Shown here in pieces: positions 1 through 8,572 of a stretch of 64,000 nucleotides of DNA. Source of the stretch: Sulfitobacter sediminilitoris (GTDB lineage Bacteria > Pseudomonadota > Alphaproteobacteria > Rhodobacterales > Rhodobacteraceae); contig NZ_JAABNT010000002.1 of assembly GCF_010667575.1 (NCBI RefSeq), positions 310,001 through 374,000 of the forward strand, given 5' to 3'. The position numbers and the translations under genes are program-made. Position 1 is the stretch's first letter. Every line of letters begins with the position of its first letter. A model generated the notes under the pieces. That model saw only the letters and a program-made list of their open reading frames with translations. It was not told where the DNA came from and did no database searches.

Positions 1-500
1 AACACTGGTGTCTGGCAGAACAATCCGCCGGACGGTTGGAACAGGTGCAGATCACCAGCGCGGACGGTAGTCAAAGATTGGCCTTCGCGCGGCCCGGTCT
101 GGATGAGGATCCAGCGCTTCAGAATGCCCCGACCAACCGATTGCGCATTCTCAGCCCTTTCGACCCGGCACTGCGGGACCGCAAACGCGCAGAGCGGCTG
201 TTCGGGTTCACCTACCGGATCGAGGTTTTCGTGCCGGAACCGCAGCGCACTTTTGGTTACTACGTGTTTCCCATTCTGCAGGGCGACCGGCTGGTGGGCC
301 GCGTCGATATGAAAGCTTTCCGCGACGAAGACGTGCTGCGCGTCCGCGCGCTTTGGTCTGAGGGTAATATCCGCTGGGGCAAGGCACGGCAGACGGCGTT
401 CGAGGGCGAATTGGATCGCGTGAAACGTCTTGCCGGGGTTGATCGTGTCGAATTTGAGGACGGCTGGTTGCGCGGCTCAGCGCAGCAACATCTCGGCTAG
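1..500 (+). CDS. YcaQ-like winged-helix DNA glycosylase family protein (C-terminal part)
   Basis: The reading frame is open from the left edge (first full codon at 3), so the gene starts outside the window and only about 165 C-terminal residues are visible. The motifs LSPFDPALRDRKRAERLFGF, Y(V)FPILQGDRLVGRVDMK and a closing segment on small basic residues are typical of the C-terminal half of the winged-helix family that includes the crosslink-repair glycosylase YcaQ. In that family the protein unhooks DNA interstrand crosslinks; for this copy the activity is inferred. Its last 24 bases overlap the convergent IclR gene. The family call is reasonably sure, the exact function is not. Confidence 0.75.
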   Translation, partial: HWCLAEQSAGRLEQVQITSADGSQRLAFARPGLDEDPALQNAPTNRLRILSPFDPALRDRKRAERLFGFTYRIEVFVPEPQRTFGYYVFPILQGDRLVGRVDMKAFRDEDVLRVRALWSEGNIRWGKARQTAFEGELDRVKRLAGVDRVEFEDGWLRGSAQQHLG

Positions 501-1250
501 ATCGTTGGCTGCCGCACGCAGGCGGTCCAGATGGCCTTTCAGTTCCTCAAGACTGATCCGCTGGATCGGGGCGTGCACCGACAAGGTCGACATCAGCCGG
601 CCCAGATCATCGCGGATTGGCACGGCAATGGCGACCATGCCTTCCATGAATTCCTGATTGTCCGTGGAAAAATCGTTCTGACGCACCTTGTCAATCTCCT
701 GCACGATGGCTTCTGGATCGGTCAGAGTATCGGGCGTATGCGGTTCAAGTACCGCGTTGGACAGGTATTTGGACAGGTTGCGCGGCGGCAGGGATGACAG
801 GTACATCTTGCCGCTGGCTGTGCAATGGAACGGCACCGTGGTCCCAACGGGCAACTGAATACGCAACGGCCACTTGGTATCGACCCGGTCGATGTAGATC
901 ATCCCGTCACGCTCCGGCGTGGCAAGGTTGCAGGTCTCGCCCACGTCTTCGGTCAGCGCGTTCAGCACCGCCAGCCGAACGGTTCGCAGGCGGGTGGACG
1001 ACAAAACGTTCCCTGCCAGCTTGCGCAACCGCTGTCCCGGCGAATAGGACCGCCCGTCGACGTCACGTTGCAGGAACCCTTCTTCTTCCAGCCGGTGAAA
1101 CAGGCGGTGCACCGTGGGCTTTGGCAGGCCCAGCACCTCGATTGCGGCCGTTGGCGTCAAAGGCACCCCGACGCGGGCAATCTCCTCGAGCAGAAGAAGC
1201 AACCTCAAATTGGTTGGAATTGCCTTTTCTGAACTGCTCGTGTCGGGCAT
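477..1250 (-). CDS. IclR-family transcriptional regulator
   Basis: A 257-residue protein, normal length for IclR regulators. Residues about 15-75 form a winged helix-turn-helix (PTAAIEVLGLPKPTVHRLFHRL) and about 90-250 the effector-binding domain, with the usual HCTASGKMYLS segment. It lies 44 bp downstream of dctM on the same strand, so it is probably the last gene of the TRAP operon dctP-dctQ-dctM and may control that operon in response to the transported compound. The ligand cannot be read from the sequence. Its 3' end overlaps the ycaQ-like gene by 24 bp, convergently. Confidence 0.9.
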   Translation of the reverse strand: MPDTSSSEKAIPTNLRLLLLLEEIARVGVPLTPTAAIEVLGLPKPTVHRLFHRLEEEGFLQRDVDGRSYSPGQRLRKLAGNVLSSTRLRTVRLAVLNALTEDVGETCNLATPERDGMIYIDRVDTKWPLRIQLPVGTTVPFHCTASGKMYLSSLPPRNLSKYLSNAVLEPHTPDTLTDPEAIVQEIDKVRQNDFSTDNQEFMEGMVAIAVPIRDDLGRLMSTLSVHAPIQRISLEELKGHLDRLRAAANDLAEMLLR

Positions 1251-1294
1251 TTGCGACTTTCTGTCTCTCAGATCACCATCTCAGTGTCATACGG

Positions 1295-2689
1295 TTATCC
1301 CCCCAACCCTGACAAGAGTTCAAACAGGTAGCCTCCGGGCAGGAGCGTGTTTGAAAGCGAGGGGAAGATCGCCACACAGAACCAGACGATGACCAGCGAC
1401 ACAAGGTACATCGTCGCGTACCGAAGCAGGCGGAAGTAGGGCACGCCTGTCACGCCGGAGGCCACGTAGAGGTTCAGACCGTAAGGCGGTGTGATAAACC
1501 CGATGGATGCCCCCACAAGGAAGATCACCGCGAACTGGATTGGATCGACACCAACAGACGCTGCAATCGGGGCAAGAATGGGGGCCAGAATGATTGTCAC
1601 TGGTAAGGATTCAAGGATCATTCCTGCGACAAAGACAATTGCCATCGCGGTAAAGAGAACGGGATAGTATCCGCCCATACCCGTGACGAAACCGCCGATG
1701 ACCTGCTGCGCACCCAAAAGCGACAGGATCTGTTGCATCACCACAGAGACAGCGATCAGCGGGGCAAGGATGCCGGTGATCTGCGCCGAGCGGACAACGA
1801 TGGAAGGGATCTCGATCGGCGTGAACCCTTCGACCACAACCATCGACGCAAGTGACCGCTCTTCCACCGGCGCATCCGGCTTATTCTTCATCAGCTTGTT
1901 CAGCGGATAGGAAATGACGCCAACGATGATACAGAAACCCACCGTCACACCCGCCGCTTCTGTCGGAGAGAACTTGCCGGTGTAGATGCCCCAAAGCACC
2001 AGACCGATGGCAAAGAAGCCCAGCCAAGCGCCCACGGCGGTCTTGAAGACCCGCCATGGCGACAGGGTGATCAAAAAGCCCCACTTGTTAATGTAACAGA
2101 TGACGAAACAGGCGATCATCATCGCCAGCACCATCAGCGATCCGGGCACGATGCCCGCAATGAACAGGTCCGAGATCGGCAGGTTCATCAAAAAGCCGTA
2201 GACGATGAAGATGATCGAAGGTGGAATGATGATCCCCACCGTTCCGCCCGCCGCCGCCGTGGCGGCAGAGAACCGTTCGTCATAGCCCCCCTTGACCATC
2301 TCGGGATGCAGCATCGAGCCAATGGTGGCCGTGGTGGCAGAGTTCGAGCCGGAGATGGCCGCGAACAACCCGCATGCGCCGATGGAAGCCATGGCAAGCC
2401 CGCCGCGCAGCCACCCCAGACAGGCATAGGCAAAGTTTGAAAGCCGCCGCGCAATACCTGACTTGTTGATCAAGTCCCCGGTCAGGATGAAAAGCGGCAT
2501 CGCCAAGAGCGCAAAGCCCTTGTTAAAGACGTTCATCAGCTCCGCACCGGTGTTGTCGAGCGTGAGGCCCATCACAAAGGAACATCCCACCACCCAGTAG
2601 AAAATCACCAGCAGCACGGGCACGCCCATCATGAACAGGAACGTCACGCCAAGAGAAATCAGTGTAATCCAGCTTCCATCGGTCATCAC
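1295..2689 (-). CDS. dctM: TRAP transporter large permease (DctM)
   Basis: A 464-residue, very hydrophobic protein with about 12 predicted membrane helices and the DctM hallmarks AMPLFILTGDLI near residue 60, IPPSIIFIVYGFL near 155 and FITPPYGLNLYV near 400. It is the ion-coupled translocating subunit of a tripartite periplasmic transporter. The start is a GTG overlapping the dctQ stop as GTGA, so translation is probably coupled; a second possible start (ATG) follows directly. It belongs with dctQ and dctP upstream and iclR downstream. The substrate is unknown. Confidence 0.95.
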   Translation of the reverse strand: MMTDGSWITLISLGVTFLFMMGVPVLLVIFYWVVGCSFVMGLTLDNTGAELMNVFNKGFALLAMPLFILTGDLINKSGIARRLSNFAYACLGWLRGGLAMASIGACGLFAAISGSNSATTATIGSMLHPEMVKGGYDERFSAATAAAGGTVGIIIPPSIIFIVYGFLMNLPISDLFIAGIVPGSLMVLAMMIACFVICYINKWGFLITLSPWRVFKTAVGAWLGFFAIGLVLWGIYTGKFSPTEAAGVTVGFCIIVGVISYPLNKLMKNKPDAPVEERSLASMVVVEGFTPIEIPSIVVRSAQITGILAPLIAVSVVMQQILSLLGAQQVIGGFVTGMGGYYPVLFTAMAIVFVAGMILESLPVTIILAPILAPIAASVGVDPIQFAVIFLVGASIGFITPPYGLNLYVASGVTGVPYFRLLRYATMYLVSLVIVWFCVAIFPSLSNTLLPGGYLFELLSGLGG

Positions 2690-3384
2690 ACATCCCCCCC
2701 GATTACGGCTTGCTCTATCAGCGGCTCGCCTGCCCGGTATCTTTTCAGGTCTTCAAAGAGATTCTCCCAGACACGCCCTGCCATCAGCAAAAAGGCGATG
2801 GGCACGGTAATCAGGAATTTCCACTGCATCAGGTTGTCGGTGCCCAGAACGATCTGGAAGTTGTCGTAGGAGTTCACTGTCACCCGCGCCGTTGTCGTAA
2901 CCACGATGATGCAGAACCCCATCCACAGCACGGCGTCCATCATCAGCACGATGATCTGGCCCCTCGGCGGCATCTTGGATCGGAATTCGTTAAAGCTTAG
3001 ATGCGTCCGCAGCCGCACATTAAAGGCACATCCGTACCAGGCCATCACCATGAAAAGCAGTGGCGGGATGGTTGTGGACCACGCCGGTTGCCCCGCCCAG
3101 GCTTCGGGAAACCACCAAAGGTTCGGGCCAAAACGCTGCAACACACCAACAAAGATGATCATTGCGATCACGATATACGTCCAGACGACGATCGTGCGTT
3201 CCAGATGACGGTCCAGAAAGGGGACGCGTTGATAAATCCAGTACACCAGCAAACCACCCAACAACGTGAGCGGCCCGAACACGAACCATGCCGCCGGTGA
3301 GCGGTACGCCTGAACTGTAGAAAATGTGATGTCACCACTCAGCGTTGCGCCGATGATGGTGCCGACGTCAGCCATGACAGACAT
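2686..3384 (-). CDS. dctQ: TRAP transporter small permease (DctQ)
   Basis: About 232 residues with four main hydrophobic segments, longer than the usual 160-200 residue DctQ. I place the start at the ATG giving MSVMADVGT because GGGAGGGG lies just upstream; a TTG 39 bp further up is also open. The protein is the membrane partner of DctM, and its stop overlaps the dctM start. The charged loop between the second and third helices (around FNVRLRTHLSF) matches the cytoplasmic loop of the family. Confidence 0.9.
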   Translation of the reverse strand: MSVMADVGTIIGATLSGDITFSTVQAYRSPAAWFVFGPLTLLGGLLVYWIYQRVPFLDRHLERTIVVWTYIVIAMIIFVGVLQRFGPNLWWFPEAWAGQPAWSTTIPPLLFMVMAWYGCAFNVRLRTHLSFNEFRSKMPPRGQIIVLMMDAVLWMGFCIIVVTTTARVTVNSYDNFQIVLGTDNLMQWKFLITVPIAFLLMAGRVWENLFEDLKRYRAGEPLIEQAVIGGDV

Positions 3385-3437
3385 GACGGTCCCCTCCCAA
3401 AGACATGATAGGGCATTCTCCAACGCCCCGATATGCT

Positions 3438-3466
3438 AAGGTCGGCCCACAAGAAGGGCCGACCTT
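3438..3466 (-). terminator. Hairpin between dctP and dctQ (partial terminator or mRNA-stabilising stem)
   Basis: An 11-bp perfect inverted repeat (AAGGTCGGCCC, 7-nt loop, GGGCCGACCTT) sits in the 106-bp space between dctP and the dctQ start. There is no clear U-run on the minus-strand side. Such stems behind binding-protein genes usually reduce permease expression or protect the upstream mRNA end, which would give excess binding protein. Confidence 0.6.
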
Positions 3467-3490
3467 CTTCTTAATCTAACCCGTTTTGGA

Positions 3491-4723
3491 TCAAGCTTTC
3501 CACCAGCGCCGCGGCTCGACATTCTCGGCCAGCGTGTCTGCGGGGATTTCGCGCGCGATGTTGTAGATCTCCTGATAGGTATCCAGACCGCCGGACCAGC
3601 CGTTCAGACGCTCACGCCACTCTTCCCAAAGCTGGGGCTGGAACTCGGGCGAGCACATTTCCTCGGCCATCTTGATCTGCGCGGCGTCCAGTTCGGCAAC
3701 GCGGACGTTGTTCTGGGCAAAGATCGTGTTCGGACCCTGTGGGTTCGAAGCACCGACTGTGTTGACCAGCGCCGCCTCGTTCGCCGCCTGCACGTGAACC
3801 TGCGCAAGGTAGGCCGACTCCATTACCGCATCCTGCAGTTCGCCACCAAGGCTGTCGAAGGCAGACGCCGACATCGCCGTATGCTCGGTCCCGCAGAAGA
3901 ACCGCAGGTCCACGGACTGGGACACAACCGGCGACATGTTCGCATAGGCCACGGCGGAGGCCCATGTCTCGGCACCGTCGATCAGACCCTGCTTGAGACC
4001 ATCAAGCGTTTCTTCCCATGCCACAGGCACCGGGTTCAGGTTCAGCGCCTGCATCGCGATCCGACCCAACTGGGTGCCGGTGACGCGGTTCTTTGTGCCG
4101 AAAAGCTGCTCGATGCTGGTCACCGTGGGCTTGTCTTCCCATGACAGACCCAACTGGATGCCGCGCAGTTCGGCGTGGCTGAACAGGAACTTCAGGCCGT
4201 GACGCTTTTCATAAGGCTCACGCAGCAGCTTTTGCGAATCGGGGTGGTACATGAAGTAGTACTGCGCCGCGCGGGACGGGAACATGTAAGCATAGTCCAG
4301 CACGTTCAGGTAAGGCGCACCACCGGCAGAGTTCTGGGTAGAGGCCGCATAGATCTCGACGATGCCCTGCTGGGTCTTTTCCACGCAGGATGTCTGGCCG
4401 CAGATCTGGTTGTCGCCGATGAACTCGACCCGGATTTCACCGTCGGTCCGGCTTTCCAGATCGCGCGCGAACTCAAGGCAACCTGCGCGTTCAATCAACA
4501 GGTTACGCTGGTTAAAGCCCGCGGCACCAAACTTGAAAGTGAATTTCGGCTCTTTTGAAAAGCGTTTTTCATATGTGGATTCTGCCGCTGTCGCCAGATT
4601 GGCAAGGCTCATCGCGCCACCAAAGCTGCCTGCCGCCAGCAGCGTCGAAGACAGGCCATACTGGCCTGCTACACGAAACAGATCGCGGCGCGAAATGCCC
4701 TTGAGTTTGTCTTGTACCTTCAT
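3491..4723 (-). CDS. dctP: TRAP transporter substrate-binding protein (DctP) with Tat signal
   Basis: A 410-residue periplasmic binding protein, longer than the usual 330. The N-terminus has the twin-arginine motif SRRDLFRVAG followed by a hydrophobic stretch (LLAAGSFGGAMSLANLA) and an AxA-like cleavage region, so it is probably exported folded through Tat. The start at the ATG giving MKVQDKLKG is preceded by GGGAGGAACC at ideal spacing; the longer in-frame start would run into the divergent promoter region. The conserved DctP features (KNRVTGTQLGRIAMQALNLNPVPVAWEE, then GLIDGAETWASA) are present. It is the first gene of the TRAP operon with iclR at its end. Substrate unknown; the divergent GMC oxidoreductase suggests an alcohol or polyol-like compound, which is only inference. 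Confidence 0.93.
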   Translation of the reverse strand: MKVQDKLKGISRRDLFRVAGQYGLSSTLLAAGSFGGAMSLANLATAAESTYEKRFSKEPKFTFKFGAAGFNQRNLLIERAGCLEFARDLESRTDGEIRVEFIGDNQICGQTSCVEKTQQGIVEIYAASTQNSAGGAPYLNVLDYAYMFPSRAAQYYFMYHPDSQKLLREPYEKRHGLKFLFSHAELRGIQLGLSWEDKPTVTSIEQLFGTKNRVTGTQLGRIAMQALNLNPVPVAWEETLDGLKQGLIDGAETWASAVAYANMSPVVSQSVDLRFFCGTEHTAMSASAFDSLGGELQDAVMESAYLAQVHVQAANEAALVNTVGASNPQGPNTIFAQNNVRVAELDAAQIKMAEEMCSPEFQPQLWEEWRERLNGWSGGLDTYQEIYNIAREIPADTLAENVEPRRWWKA

Positions 4724-4843
4724 GTTGGTTCCTCCCGTTCGAAGCACAATCGTCAATTAATGAGACTTATGGTTTCAAAAAAGACTAGCTTGAATCGAGG
4801 CATCTGTATAGAATTTTCTTCAACGGGTTGGAGGAATCGTCAG
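4724..4843. promoter_or_regulatory. Divergent promoter region of dctP and the GMC oxidoreductase
   Basis: A 120-bp, comparatively AT-rich stretch between the two divergent ribosome binding sites. It must hold both promoters and is the likely operator site of the IclR regulator encoded at the end of the TRAP operon. I could not identify exact -35/-10 boxes with confidence. Confidence 0.45.
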
Positions 4844-6445
4844 ATGAACGCGGATTACATCGTGGTGGGGGCAGGTTCGGCTGGCTGTGTTTTGGCCAAC
4901 CGGCTCAGCGCCGATCCGAAAAACAAGGTCATCCTGCTTGAAGCCGGGGGGCGCGACATCAATCCCTGGATTCACATTCCCGTCGGCTACTTCAAAACCA
5001 TCCATAATCCGTCGGTCGACTGGTGTTACAAGACGGAGCCCGACCCAGGATTGAATGGCCGTTCTATAGAATGGCCCCGTGGCAAGGTGCTGGGCGGCTC
5101 CTCCTCTCTCAACGGTTTGCTCTACGTACGCGGCCAGCCGCAGGATTATGACCGCTGGCGGCAGATGGGGAATACAGGCTGGGGTTGGGACGACGTGCTG
5201 CCATTGTTCAAACGTGCGGAACGTAACGAACGCGGCGCAGATGAGTTTCACGGCGATCAGGGGCCGCTGTCGGTTTCAAACATGCGCATCCAGCGTCCGA
5301 TCACCGATGCCTGGGTCGCTGCCGCACAGGCCGCAGGCTATCCCTTCAACCCCGATTATAACGGGGCTGAACAGGAAGGCGTTGGTTTCTTCCAGCTGAC
5401 GTCAAGAAACGGGCGGCGGTGCTCTGCCGCTGTGGCCTATCTCAACCCGGTCAAGAAACGCCCGAACCTGCAGATCATCACCCACGCGCAGGTCGACAAG
5501 GTCATCATTGCAGACAACCGCGCCACCGGCGTGACCTATACTGACCGCAGCGGGCAAGAGCAGACCATCACCGCCAATCGCGAGATTGTTCTATCGGGCG
5601 GTGCGATTAATTCGCCCCAACTGCTGATGCTGTCGGGTATTGGTGAGGCCGACCAACTGGCCGAACACGGGATCACGGTTACACGGGATCTGCCCGGCGT
5701 CGGCAAGAACATGCAAGACCATCTGCAGGCGCGACTGGTCTACAAATGCAACGAGCCCACCCTGAACGATGAGGTATCGACCCTGATGGGGCAGGCGCGC
5801 ATTGGCCTGAAATACCTGATGTTCCGCGCTGGGCCGATGACCATGGCGGCAAGTCTGGCAACCGGCTTCATGAGAACGCGGGATGATCTGGAAACACCGG
5901 ATATCCAGTTCCACGTGCAGCCGCTCTCGGCGGAAAATCCCGGCAAGGGCGCTGACAAGTTCTCGGCCTTTACCATGTCGGTCTGTCAGCTGCGCCCAGA
6001 AAGCCGGGGAGAGATCAGGTTGAGCAGCGCCAAGCCCCGCGACTATCCAAAGATCATCCCGAACTACCTGTCGACCAAGACCGACTGCGATACGATTGTC
6101 GAAGGGGTAAACATTGCCCGCCGCATCGCACGCCATGCGCCTTTGAGCTCAAAGATATCAGAGGAATTTCGCCCTCATGCGGACCTCGACATCAATGATT
6201 ACGACGCCACACTGGACTGGGCGCGTAACAATACCGCGTCAATCTATCATCCGACGGGCACCTGCAAGATGGGCAATGGCAAAGACGCAGTCGTGGACGC
6301 ACGTCTGCGGGTTCACGGCGTCGCCGGGCTGCGTGTCGCCGATTGCTCAATTATGCCAGAGATTGTATCGGGCAATACCAATGCGCCTGCGATCATGATC
6401 GGGGAAAAGGCAAGCGATCTGATATTGGAAGACGCACGCGCCTAA
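4844..6445 (+). CDS. GMC-family FAD oxidoreductase (choline dehydrogenase-like)
   Basis: A 533-residue flavoprotein of the glucose-methanol-choline family. The start MNADYIVVGAGSAGCVLANRL is preceded by GGAGGA; the frame is open 132 bp further upstream but that part overlaps dctP. Visible are the GAGSAG dinucleotide-binding motif at residue 8, the GMC signature RGKVLGGSSSLNGLLYVRG near residue 80, the second signature GGAINSPQLLMLSGIG near 250, and the active-site region IYHPTGTCKMG near 465 with its histidine. It should oxidise an alcohol to an aldehyde and pass electrons to a quinone or another acceptor. Divergent from the TRAP operon, it probably acts on the imported compound. The substrate is not determinable here. 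Confidence 0.93.
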   Translation: MNADYIVVGAGSAGCVLANRLSADPKNKVILLEAGGRDINPWIHIPVGYFKTIHNPSVDWCYKTEPDPGLNGRSIEWPRGKVLGGSSSLNGLLYVRGQPQDYDRWRQMGNTGWGWDDVLPLFKRAERNERGADEFHGDQGPLSVSNMRIQRPITDAWVAAAQAAGYPFNPDYNGAEQEGVGFFQLTSRNGRRCSAAVAYLNPVKKRPNLQIITHAQVDKVIIADNRATGVTYTDRSGQEQTITANREIVLSGGAINSPQLLMLSGIGEADQLAEHGITVTRDLPGVGKNMQDHLQARLVYKCNEPTLNDEVSTLMGQARIGLKYLMFRAGPMTMAASLATGFMRTRDDLETPDIQFHVQPLSAENPGKGADKFSAFTMSVCQLRPESRGEIRLSSAKPRDYPKIIPNYLSTKTDCDTIVEGVNIARRIARHAPLSSKISEEFRPHADLDINDYDATLDWARNNTASIYHPTGTCKMGNGKDAVVDARLRVHGVAGLRVADCSIMPEIVSGNTNAPAIMIGEKASDLILEDARA

Positions 6446-7146
6446 AATCTGCGCGGCGCAAGTCCCGCATGAAACCACCGCAGATAGGTGTATATCGAAT
6501 AGACGGGCCGCCCGGTCGCAAGCGCGATATCTGGCGCATAAGGCACCATGTTTGTGCATTCTAGAATGATTGGGCCAACCTGAGGACTTTCCGCAACCAA
6601 GGCTTCTGCCTTTGCAACCATTTCGGCCCGTGCGGCTCTGACATCGAGTGTCGTCCGGTTCTCAAGGATCGACGTGGCAAAGCTGCTGCCTTCCATGCCC
6701 TTGATCGGCGTCTCCTCCGGAACCCCGGCCATTCTCAAATGCTGCGGCGACAGGCTTGTCGCGGAAATGGTCAGAATTCCCAGCGTCCGGTCAGGTGCCA
6801 GCATCGGCAGGATTTGGCCCGCCTGCTCAAGCGCGGAGGCCGCGACCGGCACGCCCAGCGCCTCAGCCAGCCGGGGTCGGATCAGCGCAAGAAACCCACA
6901 GGTCGTGGCGATGCCGGTGCAACCTTCGCCAATCAAATTTCGACCCATCTCAATAAAGGCCTGCACGAAGGGCTCCATATCCTCGCATACAATGGCTTGC
7001 GGCGTCGCACCATCGACCACGCCATACCGCACAGGGAATGGCCATGTGTCGGGATTACCGACATCACCCGGAATACGAGGGAATTGCGTATCAAGCATCA
7101 GAATGCCCAACCGCGCGCCTGACCTGTTTTGCAGCATGTCACCCAT
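6442..7146 (-). CDS. Aspartate/glutamate racemase superfamily protein
   Basis: A 234-residue protein with the two cysteines of the cofactor-independent racemase fold: TTCGFL near residue 85 and ECTNM near 195. These normally act as the paired general acid and base. The superfamily also contains hydantoin racemases and maleate isomerases, so the substrate is open. A second start, the ATG three codons in, has the better ribosome binding site (GGGTGAC). It converges on the GMC gene with a 4-bp overlap and is divergent from the FAD amino-acid dehydrogenase of the 5-oxoprolinase operon, so a role in handling an amino acid or lactam stereoisomer is plausible. Confidence 0.8.
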   Translation of the reverse strand: MGDMLQNRSGARLGILMLDTQFPRIPGDVGNPDTWPFPVRYGVVDGATPQAIVCEDMEPFVQAFIEMGRNLIGEGCTGIATTCGFLALIRPRLAEALGVPVAASALEQAGQILPMLAPDRTLGILTISATSLSPQHLRMAGVPEETPIKGMEGSSFATSILENRTTLDVRAARAEMVAKAEALVAESPQVGPIILECTNMVPYAPDIALATGRPVYSIYTYLRWFHAGLAPRRF

Positions 7147-7299
7147 GCAAGATCAATGCGGTGCGACAAGGCAGCTGACAAGGTCGAATTCCAACGATGA
7201 CAATTTGTAAACATTTTGTTGATGTTTTCGTTTTTCGTGCAATGATGCTTTTGGGGAGAATCGTTACGTGACGTCAAACAGCTTACAAGGGGCTCTGAC

Positions 7300-8538
7300 A
7301 TGACCCGGCACGTCGTTGTTATCGGTGCGGGAATCGTTGGCATTTCAACGGCCATCTGGCTGCGGCGCGCGGGCGTCGAGGTCACCGTGGTCGACCGTGG
7401 CGCGCCCGGAACAGGCACGTCCCACGGCAACGCCGGTGTGTTGGCTGCCTGCGCCATGGTGCCAGTTACAGGCCCCGGATTGATGAAAAAGGCGCCCGGC
7501 ATGTTGCTCGACAGTGACTTCCCACTGTTCATGCGCTGGACGTATCTGCCCAAGCTGCTGCCATGGCTGCGCAGATATATGTCGCACGCCAATGATGCCG
7601 ACACCAAGCGGATTGCACAGGGTTTGATCCCGATTGTCGCCGACACAGTTGAACAACACAAAAGCCTTTGTAACGGTCTGGGCTTGGGATCGTGGGTGAA
7701 CGACAGCGACTATTGCTTTGCCTACACTGACCGCAGTGTGTTCGAGGGCGAGGCCTATACATGGGCCATCCGCCGCGATGCTGGCTTTGTGCCAGAGATC
7801 ATCGAAGGGCAGGATGTTCGCGATTATGAGCCATCTTTGGGCGATGACATCACCTGCATGGCGATCCTCAAGAACCACGGCTTCATCCGCAGCCCGGGTG
7901 GGTACGTTCAGGCGCTGGCGCGCGCTTTCGAGGACATGGGCGGCACCCTGCGCGAAGCCGAGGTCAAGGACTTTGATCTGACGGGCGGCACGGTCACGGC
8001 AGTGCAGACCACTCAAGGGACCATCCCTTGCGATGACGTGGTTCTTGCCACCGGCGTCTGGTCCAAGCCGATGATGCAGAAGCTGGGCCTCAATATCCCG
8101 CTTGAGACAGAGCGTGGCTATCATATCGTGTTCGAGAACGCGACCGGCGGCCCGGCGCGGCCGATCATGCTGGCATCCGGCAAATTTGTCGCCACGCCGA
8201 TGGATCAGGGCGTCCGCTGTGCCGGGATTGTCGAATTTGGCGGGCTGGACGCCGGTCCTTCCAAGGCACCGCTGGCGTTGCTCCGCAGACAGGCGGCCAA
8301 GGCGTTTCCAAACATGAAGGCCACCAATGAAATTGAATGGCTGGGGCACAGGCCCGCCCCCAGCGACAGCCTGCCCCTGATCGGACAGGTTGGGCAAAGC
8401 CGGGTCTTTACCGCCTTCGGGCATCATCACATCGGGTTAACAGGCGGGCCAAAAACCGGCCGCCTTGTGGCCGGGTTGATCACCGGGGAGCAGGTCAATA
8501 CAGACCTCGCCCCCTACCACCCGCAGCGCTTTTCCTGA
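7300..8538 (+). CDS. FAD-dependent amino-acid dehydrogenase (DAO/DadA-like)
   Basis: A 412-residue DAO-fold flavoprotein. It opens with the nucleotide-binding motif VVVIGAGIVGISTAIWL at residue 4 and ends with a DAO C-terminal segment (FTAFGHHHIGLTGGPKTGRLVAGLI). It resembles D-amino-acid dehydrogenase small subunits and related sarcosine/proline oxidases. The start has AAGGGG upstream. It is 34 bp ahead of a TRAP dctP and co-directional with it and with pxpBCA, so it likely feeds the same catabolic route, for example oxidation of a D-amino acid or cyclic imino acid. Exact substrate unknown. Confidence 0.85.
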   Translation: MTRHVVVIGAGIVGISTAIWLRRAGVEVTVVDRGAPGTGTSHGNAGVLAACAMVPVTGPGLMKKAPGMLLDSDFPLFMRWTYLPKLLPWLRRYMSHANDADTKRIAQGLIPIVADTVEQHKSLCNGLGLGSWVNDSDYCFAYTDRSVFEGEAYTWAIRRDAGFVPEIIEGQDVRDYEPSLGDDITCMAILKNHGFIRSPGGYVQALARAFEDMGGTLREAEVKDFDLTGGTVTAVQTTQGTIPCDDVVLATGVWSKPMMQKLGLNIPLETERGYHIVFENATGGPARPIMLASGKFVATPMDQGVRCAGIVEFGGLDAGPSKAPLALLRRQAAKAFPNMKATNEIEWLGHRPAPSDSLPLIGQVGQSRVFTAFGHHHIGLTGGPKTGRLVAGLITGEQVNTDLAPYHPQRFS

Positions 8539-8572
8539 GGCCTGCGATAATAAAGAAACTGGGAGAATACGT

